The notes: a model not told the origin generated them from the letters alone. Positions 46,669-59,883 are shown, counted from the first letter of the stretch. The stretch: 64,000 nt of DNA from Misgurnus anguillicaudatus (GCF_027580225.2 NC_073352.2:746501-810500), one strand, 5' to 3'. A program made the numbers and translations.

Positions 46669-47157
46669 GGGTGTTTTCACACCTAGTTCGTTTGAGCCCT
46701 CCAAACGCTCTCAGATTAGTTCAGGGTGTATATGTGAACAAACCAAGTGATCTCAGACTCCCCTAAAAGGACCCAGAAGTGAACCGAACTCAGACCACGT
46801 CAGGAGGTGGTCTGAGTGCGGTTCGCTTTTGGGTTCTTTTGTGGTTCGATTTCTTTTTGATATGTGAAATCAATGAGGTCCCGGTCCGCTTTGCGTGTCG
46901 TTTGGACATTGTATCAAAATCAACTGCTGCACAGAAAGCTGGGGTCGGAGTTCTTATGAAGTTGTGATGTGAACAAGAAAAGGTCTGAGATCACTTCAGT
47001 TCTGAAGAGGACCAAAAAAAGAACTGGGTGCTCTTTTGAGTCCACTATATTGTGAACACCAAAAGGACTGAGGTCACATTCAGCTAGTTCCTTTTCTGGT
47101 TCACTTTAAGTGAACTGGGTTTGCTTCTTTTAAAATGAACTATATGTGAAAACACCC
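46669..47157. mobile_element. PIF/Harbinger-type MITE in L1
   Basis: Ends GGGTGTTTTCACA and TGTGAAAACACCC between TTA at 46666-46668 and 47158-47160. The 3-bp TTA duplication fits PIF/Harbinger. Setting the insert aside, the L1 frame reads NIPF-NVVRSD without a gap. Rich in GGTTC/GAACC words, non-coding, 489 bp. Confidence 0.9.
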
Positions 47158-49702
47158 TTAATGTTGTAAGGAGCGACAAAGACTGTTTAGGTAGATATGT
47201 TTATATTAATGGGATTCTCTATGGGGAAGAGGTATCGCTGCTAAATGTGTACTTTCCTCCAAACTTCTCCCCAGATTTTCTCATGTCAACCCTTGCTAAA
47301 TTTTCTGTATATCCCTCTGAAACACTCATAATCAGAGGGGATTTTAACTGCCTGATGAACCCTTTGTTGGACAAATGGCCTGTTAGAAATCCCTATCATA
47401 CTAAGCAGTCAAAAGCATTAGTAGCTATCTGTGAGGAACTGGACTATTTGGATGTTTGGCGCACTCTTAACCCCACACAAAGGGACTTTACCTTCTATTC
47501 AGCCCCACACAAATGTCATACAAGAATTTACTATTTCCTTATTAATAAGCTGCTTTTGCAATCGGTTGCCTGCTGTCAGTTGGGTAACATTTTGGTATCA
47601 GATCATGCTGCTGTATTATCTAGATTTATTAATTCAGGGAGTCCCACAACGAACAAGGAGGTGGTGCTTTAACACTAGCTTACTCAAGGACTCAGCTTTT
47701 CTCCGTGCAGAACTCAAAATGTTTTTCTCAATTAATTCTACTGATTCAGTCAGCCCATCTTTAGTATGGAAAACTTGCAAAGCATATATTAGAGGGCTGA
47801 TTATTTCATACTCATCTAGTAAGCGACGCAGACAACTGGCAAAGCAGAAACTTCTTAAAACTGAACTTGATAATGCTAAAAAAGAATTTAATGCAACTTT
47901 GGATTCTAAAATACTTGAAAGAATATCTAATATTAGGACTTCTTTGGATTTGTTGTTAACACAAAAAGCTAATACAATTTTTTTATTTTCAAAGCAGAGA
48001 TTATATGAGCATGGCAACAAGCCCAGTAAATATCTTGCTCAGTTGACCAAGGTTAGGGCAAAGCAACAATTAATTACATCGGTGTTAGACACATCTGGCA
48101 AATGACATTTTGATAATCCTTCAATTAATGATGTGTTTAGGGAATTTTATTCAAATTTATATAAATCTGAAAAATGTGTTGATGTTGCAGAGAAAATGTA
48201 TTCCTTTTTTAATAATTTCCCCCTGAAAACTCTCCCACAAGCTTATAAGGACTTTCTTGATACCCCAGTTAGTAAAGAAGAGGCTATGCAAGCACTTCAG
48301 AGTCTCCAGGCCGGTAAAGCACCGGGCCCGGATGGCATAAGTTCTGAATTATATAAGGAATTCCATTATGTCCTGTTGGATCCCCTTCTTGAGATGTTAA
48401 ACCACTTTTTTGAAAAAGGATTGCTACCCGATTCACTAAGAGAGGCTGATATCTCATTAATTTAAAAAAAAAAGGGAAAGATCCAGAGGACTGTGGATCT
48501 TACAGGCCAATAGCACTGCTCAACTGTGATTTGAAAATGTTGTCCAAAATAATTGCACTTCGATTAGAGCAGGTATTGCAAATATTGGTTTGCGAGGACC
48601 AGACTGGTTTCATTAAAGGAAGGAGTTCTAGTCACAATGTCAGAAGGCTTTTGAATATAATTAATATTTCACAGAATTGAAAACTTGACACTTTAGTTAT
48701 TTCATTAGATGCCGAAAAGGCATTTGATCGCGTTGAATGGCTCTATTTAATTTATACTCTGGAGAAATTTGGGTTTGGGGAAAAGTTTTTGAGGTGGGTG
48801 CAGTTGCTCTATACTGAACCTTCATCTGCCATCATCACTAATAGCATTAGATCTAAAACATTTCTTCTGGGCAGAGGCACCAGACAAGGCTGCCCACTTT
48901 CCCCATTATTCTTTGCCCTTGCCATTGAACCCTTGGCAGAAGCAATAAGATATGATTTGGTGATTAAAGGGGTTACAATAAATGACAAACAACACAAGAT
49001 TTCACTTTATGCAGATGACGTTCTGCTATTCCTGTCGGATGTAAATACATCAGTTCCACGATTATTAGATGTTATCCACTTCTTTGGAGAATTTTCTGGT
49101 TATAAGATTAATTTGACAAAATCTGTTGCTTTACCATTGGGCAGTCTTACCTCAGAAACACACATGCTCTCTTCTTTCCCTGTTAAATATTCCATGTCAG
49201 GTTTTACTTATTTAGGGCTTCATACAACCCCAACATTTCAACTTTTATTTAAAAATAACTTGAAAAAAATACATAATGATTTGCAGAGGTGGAATGCTCT
49301 TCCCATATCTTTTTTGGGAAGAATTGCTATTATTAAAATGAACATTTTACCTTGTTTAATGTACCCCTTAATGATGCTGCCTATTTTACTTTCTAACAAA
49401 GTTAAGGAGCTTAATGGATGGCTTTCTTGTTTTATATGGAGTAAAAGGAAACCAAAGTTGAAAATGAACAAACTACAGCTCCCTAGTCATAAGGGTGGTC
49501 TAGATGTTCCCAATATTAAATTGTATCAGCTGGCGTGTCTGCTTCGTTTTGTGGCGGATTGGTTGAAGAATGATCCAGGTTCTATTTGGCTTGATCTTGA
49601 AGCCACGCAATCTCAGTGTCCTCTTCAGAATCTTTTGTTTGTTGTCAACCCTATAAAGCTAAAAGCTCTGTATGATAGCCCAATCATACAAAACACCCTT
49701 AA

Positions 49703-51933
49703 CCCTCTGGGGTCCAACCATTTTGGGACACTCTCAGAGGTTCTGACATGCTCTTACATTTGGTCTTTTTTCAGTTGCTTTAAAACATAATAATGGCAAG
49801 TGTCTCATACCACTGCGTTCAGCACAAACTGGGCTAAAATATTATATGAGCTACATGTATGTACATGTTTGTATTTTTGAGAGAAAAATGTTTATGCGTG
49901 GTTTTTAAAAAAGCAAAATGTTTAAGTCACTGATATAAGTCCACAAAACCCATACTAAACATGTTTTAACAAGACTTTCCTAAACAGAATCTAGTAGTCT
50001 AGAGTTTTTTCTTTAAAATGATGTGACAATCACCATGCCTACTTATTCACATAAAACAATGTATTCATTTAGAAATTGTAAGACACTTTTTGTTTAGACG
50101 GGCTGTATGCGAGAAGGATTGATTGACAGCAAGCAAACAAAGGCTCGCATAATGAGCTGCATAATGAGGCAGGAATGTGAGAATGAACTACAGTAAAGAA
50201 TGTGAGGACAAATGTATACATGTTTGTTTGAGGTTTATTAAGTTAACAATATAATCAAAATAGAAATGATGGTTAGTAGGACATTTTAAGTTTATTTGGA
50301 AACAAACCTTATTCAAAAACTTTGTATAAACTAAGAAACTGATACACAACAGAGCTGTAAACTTCATGTGGCTCATGTTACCATATAACTTTATGTCCAA
50401 AAAGTGTTTTTCCACTTCATAGTTTTGTACTGATGAGAAAGATGCAGACCTCTAAGAGAGATATAAACAGCTGTTAGCATAAATTGTCCACAGAAATACC
50501 CTTACTTATATAACTGATGGGTAAATGTCACTGATACTAAGTTACATTATACTATCTTGTACATAAACTTAATCTCAGATAAACATCTGCAGCAATTAAT
50601 TTAAAAAGCTGTTTTCAGATGACTGTTTTCAGATGCCCATCCCCTTATCGTCTAGCTTCTGTTTTAAACGAGTTTCTGTAAGCGCGTATGAACTTTAAAA
50701 ACACATCGCATATGGCGCGTCCATGTGAGCGACCTTGCGTCTCCGTGTAACGCAGCGCTCACAAAAACGCTCATAAAAAGCGCAATGTATGGAATTGCCT
50801 TGGATGTAAACAACATGGAATCATTTTACAGCAAACCCCGCAGCGCCGCATTACTCAAAGTTGCCATGAAGGATACGAAAGTGAATAATAACTGTGTCTA
50901 ACACTGTACAGCATGTAAAAGATATCCGCCATTACGGGAGGTCACGCGGATTTGTTTGTAAATAAGCATGTAAACATGGAATCATATTACAGCACACACT
51001 TAAAAGATACAGCAGTGCAGGCTTACTGAAAGTTTCCATGAAGGATATAAGTGAATAACTGTGTTTAACACTGTTACAGCATGCAACAGTGAAATCCGGC
51101 ATTTTGTGAGATCGCGTCCGTTTGTAAACAATGCGAAAGTTTTTCAATCCGAAGCGTGCAGTCTGCTAAGGTTGCTTAACGTTACTGTATGTAGGCTGAA
51201 CTGCACAAGCCATGAGCATATTAAGTTACATGATAGCAAATATAAATGGTATAAATTAACTGTTAACGTTACTTACTTCTAATCCAGCTCCAGTGCGTTC
51301 TCCATTGTTATTCTTAGGTAACGTTAAAGATAAATGCTTCTCTTCCTCAATGTCCAGACATAAATGAAGATATTCCTCACGTGTGTGTAAAGTTTATCTC
51401 CCAAACATGCGGTAAATTCTTTAAATCTGATCAAACTTTCCGCTTTGCTTGTTATGGTTTCATTACCATGTCAACAGCTGTGGGCGTGACCAAATTAAAG
51501 ATAATGAAGTCAGCCAGGAAAAACTGTACTCTCTTTACTTCAATGCAGATTATATAAACAGGCAATATTTGTTTTCGATTATATTTAGCTTGTTTAAAAG
51601 TAGACATTTCAGGCTTTCTTTGGATATGTGTATCATGCTTGTGTGACGAGTATTCGCGGAGTTTCAATTGATTTTTGTAACGTGTTTTGAGAGACAGCTG
51701 GCGGAGACAGAAATGTCTGGATCCACACCCTGTTTATTTTCTTTATTTGACAAAAACACAAAGATCTGTTGTTATTGTGAATGAACACATATTATAGAAG
51801 ACCCTTTACCGTTTCAAATGATGTCAAACACGTAAGTGTATGATTATTAATGATGGAGTATTTTAAGTTGATTCTGCCATGATAAGGAAAAAACACGTCA
51901 AAACGCGGCCCCGCGTTTTTGGACCCCAGGGGG
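49703..51933. mobile_element. TTAA element (piggyBac-like) in L1
   Basis: TTAA at 49699-49702 and 51934-51937. Ends CCCTCTGGGGTCCAA and TTGGACCCCAGGGGG. CCCT-type ends with TTAA fit piggyBac. The flanking L1 frame reads QNTL-KAWAQS once the insert is ignored. On the minus strand, ATGGAGAACGCACTGGAGC near 51303 ends before a GTAAGT donor and may be a first-exon relic, but it has a stop. No transposase. Confidence 0.9.
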
Positions 51934-52348
51934 TTAAAGCTTGGGCACAATCACGCAAGTTAGAGGGGAGGTCTAATTTAACATCAGTTCTTACACCAAT
52001 TCAAAACAATCCTGATTTTCCCCCTGGTAACGATGACTCTGGATTTAACCTCTGGAATTCTTTAGGTATTATGAGGCTGACAGATATATTTGAGGGTTCA
52101 TCACTTCTGTCTTTTGAACTAGAGCCCGACCCATATGCGTTTTTTCGGGCCGATGCCGATACAGATATTAGGGAGTAAAAAAAGACAGATAACGATATAT
52201 CGGCCGATATTCTTTATGTGTATATTATATTTCAGTATGTACTACAGTATATTATACTACAGTACTGTACATAGAATACACTATATACTTTAACATAATA
52301 TACTGTATATGAATAAATACAATGCAATGCAATGATCACTCACAAATG

Positions 52349-54106
52349 TGACCCGTCACGGAAACCAGGGACACAAGTCGGCAGCACAAGTTCCGAGAAA
52401 ATGAGAAACGAAGTTTTTTTTTTCAAAATTTGTGATTTTCGTTTTATTGGAGAATCTGTTAGTTGAGATCACGAAGAAGCCTCTCCATGTTTGAGATAGC
52501 AGTTTTTGTACATTTAAAAGCGTACATTTTGCGGTTAAAATAGGCTTGTTTTTCCAGAGATTCTAGCGTGCAGCAGGGGGGCGTCATTGTCTGTGTATAT
52601 TTACATACTGTATAAGCTTGTGTTTTCGCATCCGCCCCCAAAGGGAACAGCGTGACTACTAAATAAGGATAGTTCGCCCAAAAATGAAAATAATGTAATT
52701 AATGACTCACCCTTATGTCGTTCTAAACTCGGAAGACCTCCGTTCATCTTCGGAACACAGTTTAAGATGTTTTAACGTTAGATTTAGTCCGAGAGCTTTC
52801 TGTCCCCTTCATTGAAAATCTATGTATGGTTTCCATGTCCAGAAAGGTAATAAAAAGATCATCTAAGTAGTCCATATGACATCAGTGGGTCAGTTTGAAC
52901 GTGTTGCAGCATCGAAAATACAGTTTGGTCCAAAAATAGCAGAATTACGACTTTATTCAGCATTGTCTTCTCTTCCGGCTCGAGCGCGAAGTCACGTGAC
53001 TGTAGTGACGCGGCTGCCCTGTTCCTCAGATATGTTTGCTAAGTTGTTGTTTTTTCAAGCGTATAGCGTGCGTCTCCCCAGATTGTAAAGCTTGGGCGCA
53101 CAAAACAAAAGAAAAATAAAAGAGGCTGGGGCAGAACAAATAACAGTCAGCTGCATCGTAAGTCAGCCGCGTCACTGACTTTATGCGGCGCTGCAGTCAG
53201 ATGACGCCTAAGCACCGGGAGAGCTCCTCAAGAAATCTTTCGGAGTAGTTTAATTTCGAGTCGCTCTCGCGGCACCCCGCCGTCATCTCTTTGTCAGTTC
53301 CTGCAGCGCAGCATGAGTCCAAACACACAGAATTTACATAGAGATTGTTGAATTCATTATATAATTGGCTATATGTTTTGTCTATCAATATTTTCCATGA
53401 AGTCATTGGCTGATGGAGGAACGAGCGAGCGATTGGTAACATCTCTAAAGGACGTCACGTTTTCGACGGCGCTGTTTGGATGATCTGTTATACTATCTAT
53501 AAAATAAAAACTTAACTTTGAAGGCGGGTTCACGTGTTTAACGGAGCGTAATCATATACCCTTACATGTTACGATGTAAATAGTCCTCAGATTGTATATT
53601 ATGTTGTATTACTAGACATTCATGCGAAATCTGATGTCAACAATATAGACTATACATCTTTATTTCACGGATTATACGCATTTGTGGACAAAATGGTCAT
53701 TGGATAATCTGAAACAGACTGGATTCGAGTTGTGATCAACACAAAGGTAAAAAGTCAATGTTTATTTTTGCATGTTGTCATTTGGACTTCTGTCATAAAA
53801 TACTACATGATGATAGAACATCAGTATCTCAAAAAACGGCTTTACAGAGGGTATGGCTTAGCTTAATGAGATGTAAATGAGCCCTATTGTCTCCCCCAGT
53901 TGGAAAGAAGAGTCTCTTTCGTCTCGATTTTCTCGGTTTGAGTATTTCTGAGTTCCTATATTCAAATGGGCACAACTTCTTCATATGTTATCAGATTTCC
54001 ATGTGTTACACATCGTTGGAAAGCTTAGAAACTGCACTCTCAGAATCTGTGAATAACTCAAAATGGCCCAGATCCGACTTGTGTCCCTACTTTCCGTGAC
54101 TGGTCA
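52349..54106. mobile_element. inverted-repeat element nested in hAT
   Basis: Left end TGACCCGTCACGGAAACCAG continues with GGACACAAGTCGG. The right end is the inverse (CCGACTTGTGTCCC then TTTCCGTGACTGGTCA). CAAATG flanks both sides (52343-52348 and 54107-54112). Superfamily is unclear; the duplication could be longer because the ends share bases with the target. Non-coding, 1.76 kb. Confidence 0.75.
52665..53090. mobile_element. left part of a miniature-element family
   Basis: AAGGATAGTTCGCCCAAAAA followed by ATGAAAAT resembles the left end of the TTAA element at 31464. The body differs (GACCTCCGTTCATCTTCGG and AGTCCATATGACATCAGTGG). No right end is found, so the copy is truncated. The 70-residue open frame here is not a gene. 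Confidence 0.65.
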
Positions 54107-55802
54107 CAAATGTGGTGATCACTCACAAATGTGGTGATCCAACACTTATATTGATGTGACAAAGATATGTACTATAGGCATGAAGTTAACAATAAACTTT
54201 ATTATCCAAAATTAGTTGGATATCAGTGCACTAAACAGTAAACTTGACTTATTATAAATAACTTTAAAACACAAAGAGAACAAAAGCATAAAACTTGCAT
54301 CATTTGCAGTTTTGACGAGAATAACATTATAAAGAGAAACTTATGAAGTCATTGATTAATTTTGGCTTTACAGTAAGTTGTGTACTTCACAAATTAGTTA
54401 GCCACTCACAGTTACGAAGACAATGGTTGACGGAGCACATACTTATGTACGCTATGTTTAATGTTGTGCACAACGTTTTTATAACACAAACCCAGGGTTC
54501 CGTGCAAACTTAAGACTTTTATAAAAATAAAGCGTCTTCGCTCCGCCTCTTTTATTTAGCAAGGGTGTAGAGTTGCGCAAGCTTATTGAATCAATTGCTC
54601 TGAAATGAGCATGTTACCTAAAAACACAAGCAGCAGTAATCTCATATAGTGATATATAAGTGCACGGCTGCGCGTAGTTTAAACGTGTCATTTCTCCGTC
54701 TCGCGTCATTTCTCCCGCTTGCGTTTTAACTCGCAAGTCGACAAAGAGACGGATTAAAAACACCAAATGTAAGCGGGAATGCGTCTCTCTTGTCCATTTA
54801 TAATCCAATCGACCAAAGCGCGTCTTAATACCAGGTGTAACAATGTTGTTTAGAAGACACTGCGTGACTGCAGCCACCTGAACTGAGAGACTGACTGACT
54901 GAAGGGAAGGGGGTGGGGGATTGAATGGTGTCACTACAGTGAGTGACCTGGGTCACCATTAGCAACCAGTATGGCGCACTCTGCTGGACAAACAAGTACT
55001 TACATCTTTCAAATGCATTTAATGTGTTCTGTAACAAACGTTTATATCGGCGCATATCTGCGGCTTATACGCCGATACAGATATATCTGCGACATGCTCA
55101 TATCGGCCGATAAAATCGGCAAAACAATAAATCGGTCGGGCTCTATTTTGAACAGCTGTGTGCTAAATTTAACCTGCCAAGACACAACTTCTTTAGGTAC
55201 TTGCAGCTAAGGGACTTCATTGGGGAAAAAAACTCTATATACTAACAATTCCAGGACCGAAATTAAGAAAATACTACTTAAAGACACGAGACAAAAAAAG
55301 ATACACTAAATTTGACTCTCCCAGATGACACCGATAATCTTAAACAGATGTGGGAAAATGATTTTGTAGTAACTTTCTCCAGCGAGGATTGGGATTTAGT
55401 CTGGGATTATGCTAAAAGAATATCAGTGTGTAATAGACCAATTTCGTGTTTGCAAACACAGATGACTTTTTGTGGGCGGAGCCAAACTGGTTGCAGAAAG
55501 TGACTGCTCCTCAGTAGGGTTGTGAAGTGTTTTAGCATTAAACCGTGATTTTTATGGATCCGGTGTTCTGGCGAAGTCTGATTCCCCTATGTTTCCCTTT
55601 AGTGCAATGTTTCTTATAGCGTTTTAATCACGTTACGTTTATTTTTTAGATAGATAAAAAGTTTAAATGGCTTGGCTACTGATATGCATGTATTTAATGT
55701 ATATGTATTGTTCTTTTTTGCTAAATCAATTATTTTTACAGTCTGAATCGCTAAGTACATATAAAAGCAATACTATCATGTATTATATTTAATAGCGTTT
55801 AT

Positions 55803-57664
55803 TAATTGATTCTCCTAACATCCGACCGTGGTGAAATATCACTCCTTATATTATTAGACCTTAGTGCAGCCTTTGACACAATAGATCACACAATCTTACT
55901 TAATAGGCTAGAAAACTATGTTGGCATCAGTGGTCAAGCTCTAGCCTGGTTCAGATCGTATCTAACCAATCGCTATCACTTTGTTTATGTAAATAAAGGA
56001 GGAGTCACATGACTCCCTGGTTAAATACGGCGTACCGCAGGGATCAGTTTTAGGTCCTATCCTGTTCTCGTTATATACGTTACCTCTGGGAGATATTATC
56101 AGGAATCATAACATACAGTTTCACTGCTACGCAGATGACACACAGCTTTACATCTCCTCGCATCCTAGCGAAACACAAAATTTTTCTAAACTATCAGACT
56201 GCATCAGCGATATAAGTGACTGGATGTCACATAACTTTCTTATGCTAAACTCCAATAAGACAGAGATACTTGTTATAGAACTGAATCGCTACAAATATAA
56301 TATGACAGATTACAAGTTGCCCATAAATGGCTGCACTGTGGTGCCAACCTCCACGGTTAAGAATTTAGGTGTGATGTTCGACAGCAGTTTATCCTTCGAC
56401 AGCCATATCTCCAATGTCTGCCGCACAGCATTCTTCCACCTTAGAAACATCTCAAAAATACGCCATATGTTGTCTGCATCAGATGCAGAGAAGCTTATCC
56501 ACGCTTTTATGACCTCTAGAATAGACTATTGTAACTCGTTACTCGGAGGATGCCATGCAAAACAGGTCAACAAGCTTCAGCTAGTTCAGAACGCTTCTGC
56601 AAGAGTTCTTACTCGAACTAAGAAGTATGACCGCATAAGCCCAATTCTGGCATCTTTACACTGGCTACCAGTTAAATATCGTATACAATTTAAAATATTA
56701 CTAATCACCTACAAAGCCTTAAATGGCCTAGCACCCTCATATCTTAGAGAATTATTATCAGAATACAATCCATCACGTGCATTGCGGTCACAAAATTCTG
56801 GCCTCTTAATTATCCCTAAAATATCAAAAGTGTCTAAAGGTGGCAGATCCTTTTCCTACTTAGCCCCTAAGCTATGGAATGATTTACCAACCGACGTCCG
56901 AAAATCAGAGACAGTAGATAACTTTAAATCTAGACTTAAAACATTTCTCTTTAAAAAGGCTTTCAAATAGTTGTTTTAACAATGGTACTTATCTCCTAAT
57001 AGCTAGCTTGTACAACCTAATAAATAAATTAATTAATGAATAAATTAAAACCTTTTTTTTTCGTCAACACTTCAAAGCATGGTAAATCTCATTAATACTC
57101 TTTAGTAATATGCTGAAACTTTGAATTGGTTTTCGACTGAGTCTTAACTGCCAAATATGGCCGGCTTGCAATTTTGGCCTTTTCCCATGACCTTAAAATA
57201 GTATGTCATACAGAACCGTTTGCCACTGTACGTTAGCATTAACGACGGCAGTGGGGCCTCTGGCCTTAGTCAAACGAGTTCTGTTTCCGTTTCTAAAATC
57301 ATCAACTATGATTCCGTTTCAATGTGTATATATATATATATATACCTCCCAAGGGTTTTTTCCTCCTATGACTTTTTTTACTTCCCCGGCTAAAATTCCG
57401 GGTTTTTTTTCTCCTAGGGGGTTTTTCAACCCGGGGAGGCAGCCTTTTTGGGCTTAACTTCTATACGTTACATTAGTAATACGTTTGTTTATAATGTTGA
57501 TTTATAGCCGTAGCAAATTTAACTGCTTGTGCTATCGTTTATTATGTTGTGCTATCTGTCGATTTTCTGTGCTTTTCACTGCATCTATTATGTAAAGCTG
57601 CTTTGATACAATTACCAAATTGTGAAAAGCGCTATATAAATAAAATTGAATTGAATTGAATTGA
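55803..57664 (+). mobile_element. 5'-truncated L2 LINE (copy L2-D)
   Basis: Starts inside the reverse transcriptase and runs through the C-terminus, a 3' UTR with a TA run and CTCCCAAGGG, to GCGCTATATAAATAAAATTG and a (TTGAA) tail. It is nested in the inverted-repeat element that sits in the L1. The 3' UTR is almost identical to L2-C. Confidence 0.9.
55806..56970 (+). pseudogene. L2 ORF2 reverse transcriptase, frameshifted
   Basis: Frame 1 (55806-56012) has motif A in [12 protein letters not shown] and then [15 protein letters not shown]. Near 56008-56014 the frame shifts. The second frame continues through motif [17 protein letters not shown], and motif [10 protein letters not shown] with the catalytic Asp pair. 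It runs to the C-terminal [26 protein letters not shown] and APKLWNDLP, stopping at 56970. The annotated ATG at 56224 (MSHNFLML) is internal. Endonuclease and the N-terminal part of the reverse transcriptase are absent by truncation. It provides the reference for what L2-A has lost. Confidence 0.9.
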
Positions 57665-57804
57665 ATTAAATATTTCATAATTTTCCTGTTTTCTATTATT
57701 TCTTCCTTATATTTATCTTACGTGTTTGTTCTAAAACTATTATAAAAGTATTATGTTTAAACATACATTAAAAAGGCCTGTTTATTTATTAAAAACACTT
57801 TACA

Positions 57805-57855
<51 letters not shown>

Positions 57856-57975
57856 ATTTATATATTTATTAAGTATGTAAACGTAATCATTTTAGAACAA
57901 ACAGGAAGACATAAGCTAAGATATAATGAAATAAAAAGAAATAATAGAAAACAAAAAAAATATGAAATATTTTTA
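57665..57975. repeat. imperfect inverted repeat around (GT)n
   Basis: 57665-57740 (ATATTTCATAATTTTCCTG then TTTTCTATTATTTC) is inverted at about 57887-57975 (GAAATAATAGAAAAC then ATATGAAATATTTTT), with ACGTGTTTGTTCTAAAA against TTTTAGAACAAAC inside. A GT run at 57809-57852 sits between the arms. The left arm follows the L2-D tail directly. Confidence 0.75.
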
Positions 57976-58900
57976 AAAAAATGATATTATTGCTTTTTCA
58001 GTATAAAAAAACATTTATTCTGAATAAATTATAACTGTAACGTGATAAAAACGCTATAAGAAACACATGGAGGGAACAGACTTCGACAGAACACCGGAAA
58101 TCTTCTCTACTTATTTTCTATTCTAATTATTAAAAGATTTCCAGATGATTTCCTCGCTCCATTCTGTCCGTTTAAGGACTTATTGTAATCATAAACACCT
58201 ACATTTATCTTCAAATGATCTCTTCGACGATGGTATTCTATAAAAATGAAAGCCATCTTTTTTGGCATTCTTATTCTGACACTTAACAGCACAACAGGAC
58301 ATTAGGAGTTATCTTGCTCTTTTCACTCGTGTCTAATTCATTTCCACTGTTTTTCTGCAACCGCATTGCGCGCGCAGCTTGCAGTGACGTAACTGTGACG
58401 TCTACTCTAAATTGGTCTATAGAGCACGTGCTATTAAATTCAAAATAATACGTCGGCTACATATCACCCCTTATATCAGAAATAAAATGGACCCAAAACT
58501 TTCCCCCAATTGCTCAAAATGTAAAATATCAGTTGGTAATTATATTCACTGTATTTGATCTTGTCACAAAATTCAGTTGTTTTGGAAGAAAGTTGCTGAT
58601 CACATTGGCAATATTTTAGGAATAACATGCTCATTAATTCTAGGTATGCCAGCTGGTATTGTTTTGAATAAATATCATACAAGACTTTTTAATATTCTAA
58701 CTTTTGCTGCAAGAAAGAACATATTGATATTCTGGATAAGCGAGAAGACTCCTTCAATTAAAAAATGGCACAGCCTTGTGAAAGAACTCATACCAATGGA
58801 ACTTTTAACATGTATGTTACATTCTTCTACAGACGTATTCACGGATATGGACACCCTATTTGGACTATGTTTCTCTCACTTTGGATGATTGTTTATTTCT

Positions 58901-59372
58901 TTCTTGCAAGTTGCTGTAACAGCTCATAACGAGAAGCCTATTCCTATTTCTGCAGGAGAGTGTGAGCAAGTGGAGTCCGGTTCTTCAAAGCAACTATAAA
59001 CTTCCCTCACCACAACGTAAGGCCCGCCTCTCCCCTCATTCAATTGGACAATGGAAAGACGCAAATGACGTCGAGCGCTTCTCCGCTCTCAGCGCCCTTT
59101 CAAAAATGCGTGCGCGTTTTTGAAAGGCGGCAAAAAACCGCAAGAAGCTCGGCGCATAAACAGCGCGCAAACGCGCCCTGCCCATAGAATATCATTCAAA
59201 AAAGGCGCCTGCAACTGCCATAAACGCTTTTGGTGTGACTGGCCCCTATGTAAGGTCTAAAATTAGCATTAGTTACAGAAATCGAATCAAATGAATAATA
59301 ACACTGTCTTCATTGTATAAGTTAGAGCTACAAAAGTGATTTTCTCTTTGTCTTCTTGGGTTGTTTGATTAA
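58901..59372. other. unassigned sequence, no gene seen
   Basis: GC-richer patch near 59050-59230 with GCGC words and TTTTGGTGTGACTGGCCCC resembles one end of a DNA transposon family. No partner or coding exon found. Confidence 0.4.
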
Positions 59373-59883
59373 CATTTAAAGGATTAGTCCATTTTCTTAA
59401 AAGAAAAATCCAGATAATTTACTCACCACCATGTCATTCAAAATGTTGATGTCTTTCTTTGTTCAGTCGAGAAGAAATTATGTTTTTTGAGGAAAACATT
59501 GCAGGATTTTTCAATTTTTAATGGACTTTAATAGAGCCCAACATTTAATACTTAACTCAACACTTAACAGTTTTTTTCAACGGAGTTTCAAAGGACTATA
59601 AACAATCCCAAACGAGGCATAAGGGTCTTATCTAGCAAAACGATTGTCCTTTTTGACAATAAAAATAACAAATATACACTTTTGAAGCACAACTTCTCGT
59701 CTAGATCCAGTCATGATGCGCCAGCTGACCCCACGCAATACATCATGACGACAAGAGGTCACAGAGGACGAACGCGAAACTCCGCCCCAGTGTTTACAAG
59801 TGTCTTGAAAGAGGACCGTTCCTACGTTGTTGTATGTCAACTGATACTAATTAATGTCTTTGTGGCAGTTTATTGTTTAAAAT

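Larger units (their letters stand above)
52120..55145. mobile_element. hAT, 3.0 kb, in L1
   Basis: A 12-bp perfect inverted repeat, TAGAGCCCGACC, and perfect 8-bp duplications TTTTGAAC (52112-52119 and 55146-55153). Subterminal CGGCCGAT/ATCGGCCG words at both ends. The L1 frame continues as SFE-QLCAKF across it. It contains the element 52349-54106. The 54107-55000 part shows no gene. Confidence 0.96.
55434..58419. mobile_element. long inverted-repeat DNA element in L1
   Basis: Ends TAGACCAATTT and AAATTGGTCTA. Inner segments 55555-55645 and 58034-58105 are inverted copies sharing CCGGTGTTCTG, CGAAGTCTG and TTTCTTATAGCG. A 3-4 bp duplication (ATAG) is possible but not certain. It interrupts the L1 frame between SVCN and RARAIK. 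It contains L2-D and an inverted repeat around a GT microsatellite. No transposase seen. Confidence 0.75.
46422..58888 (+). pseudogene. L1 ORF2 endonuclease/reverse transcriptase, interrupted
   Basis: Start at ATG 46422 (MLGSKLRIC). Pieces: 46422-46668, endonuclease start, with TGNVRGL (catalytic Asn) and LLQETHL (catalytic Glu). 47161-47672, with IIRGDFNCL and VSDHAAV, but RIYYFL where Asp is expected in RIDYFL. 47673-48465, linker with GKAPGPDGIS. 48466-49698, reverse transcriptase with motif A LDAEKAFDRVEW, motif B GTRQGCPLSPLFF and motif C YADDVLLFL. 51938-52119 and 55154-55433, connection region. 58420-58888, the C-terminus with CSKC and HCI. Defects besides insertions: frameshift near 47650-47670, TGA at 48103, frameshift in the A-run 48463-48473, TGA at 48678, TAA near 55244, TGA near 58557. 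The product is dead, but family membership is clear. Confidence 0.9.
45522..58900 (+). mobile_element. L1-type LINE split by five insertions
   Basis: Begins GGGGGGCCAAGATGGTGGCA, typical of an L1 5' UTR, and ends after the ORF2 C-terminus near 58890. Parts of one L1 occur in order on the plus strand: ORF1 end (45690-45988), endonuclease, reverse transcriptase and zinc-like C-terminus. Insertions: an L2 tail (46051), a TTA-flanked MITE (46669), a TTAA element (49703), a hAT (52120) and a long inverted-repeat element (55434). Without them the L1 is about 4.4 kb. Confidence 0.9.

Noticed and set aside
50188..51667. Possible transposase pieces in the TTAA element
   Set aside because: All open frames are short, unspliceable by visible signals, and lack the acidic catalytic motifs of piggyBac.
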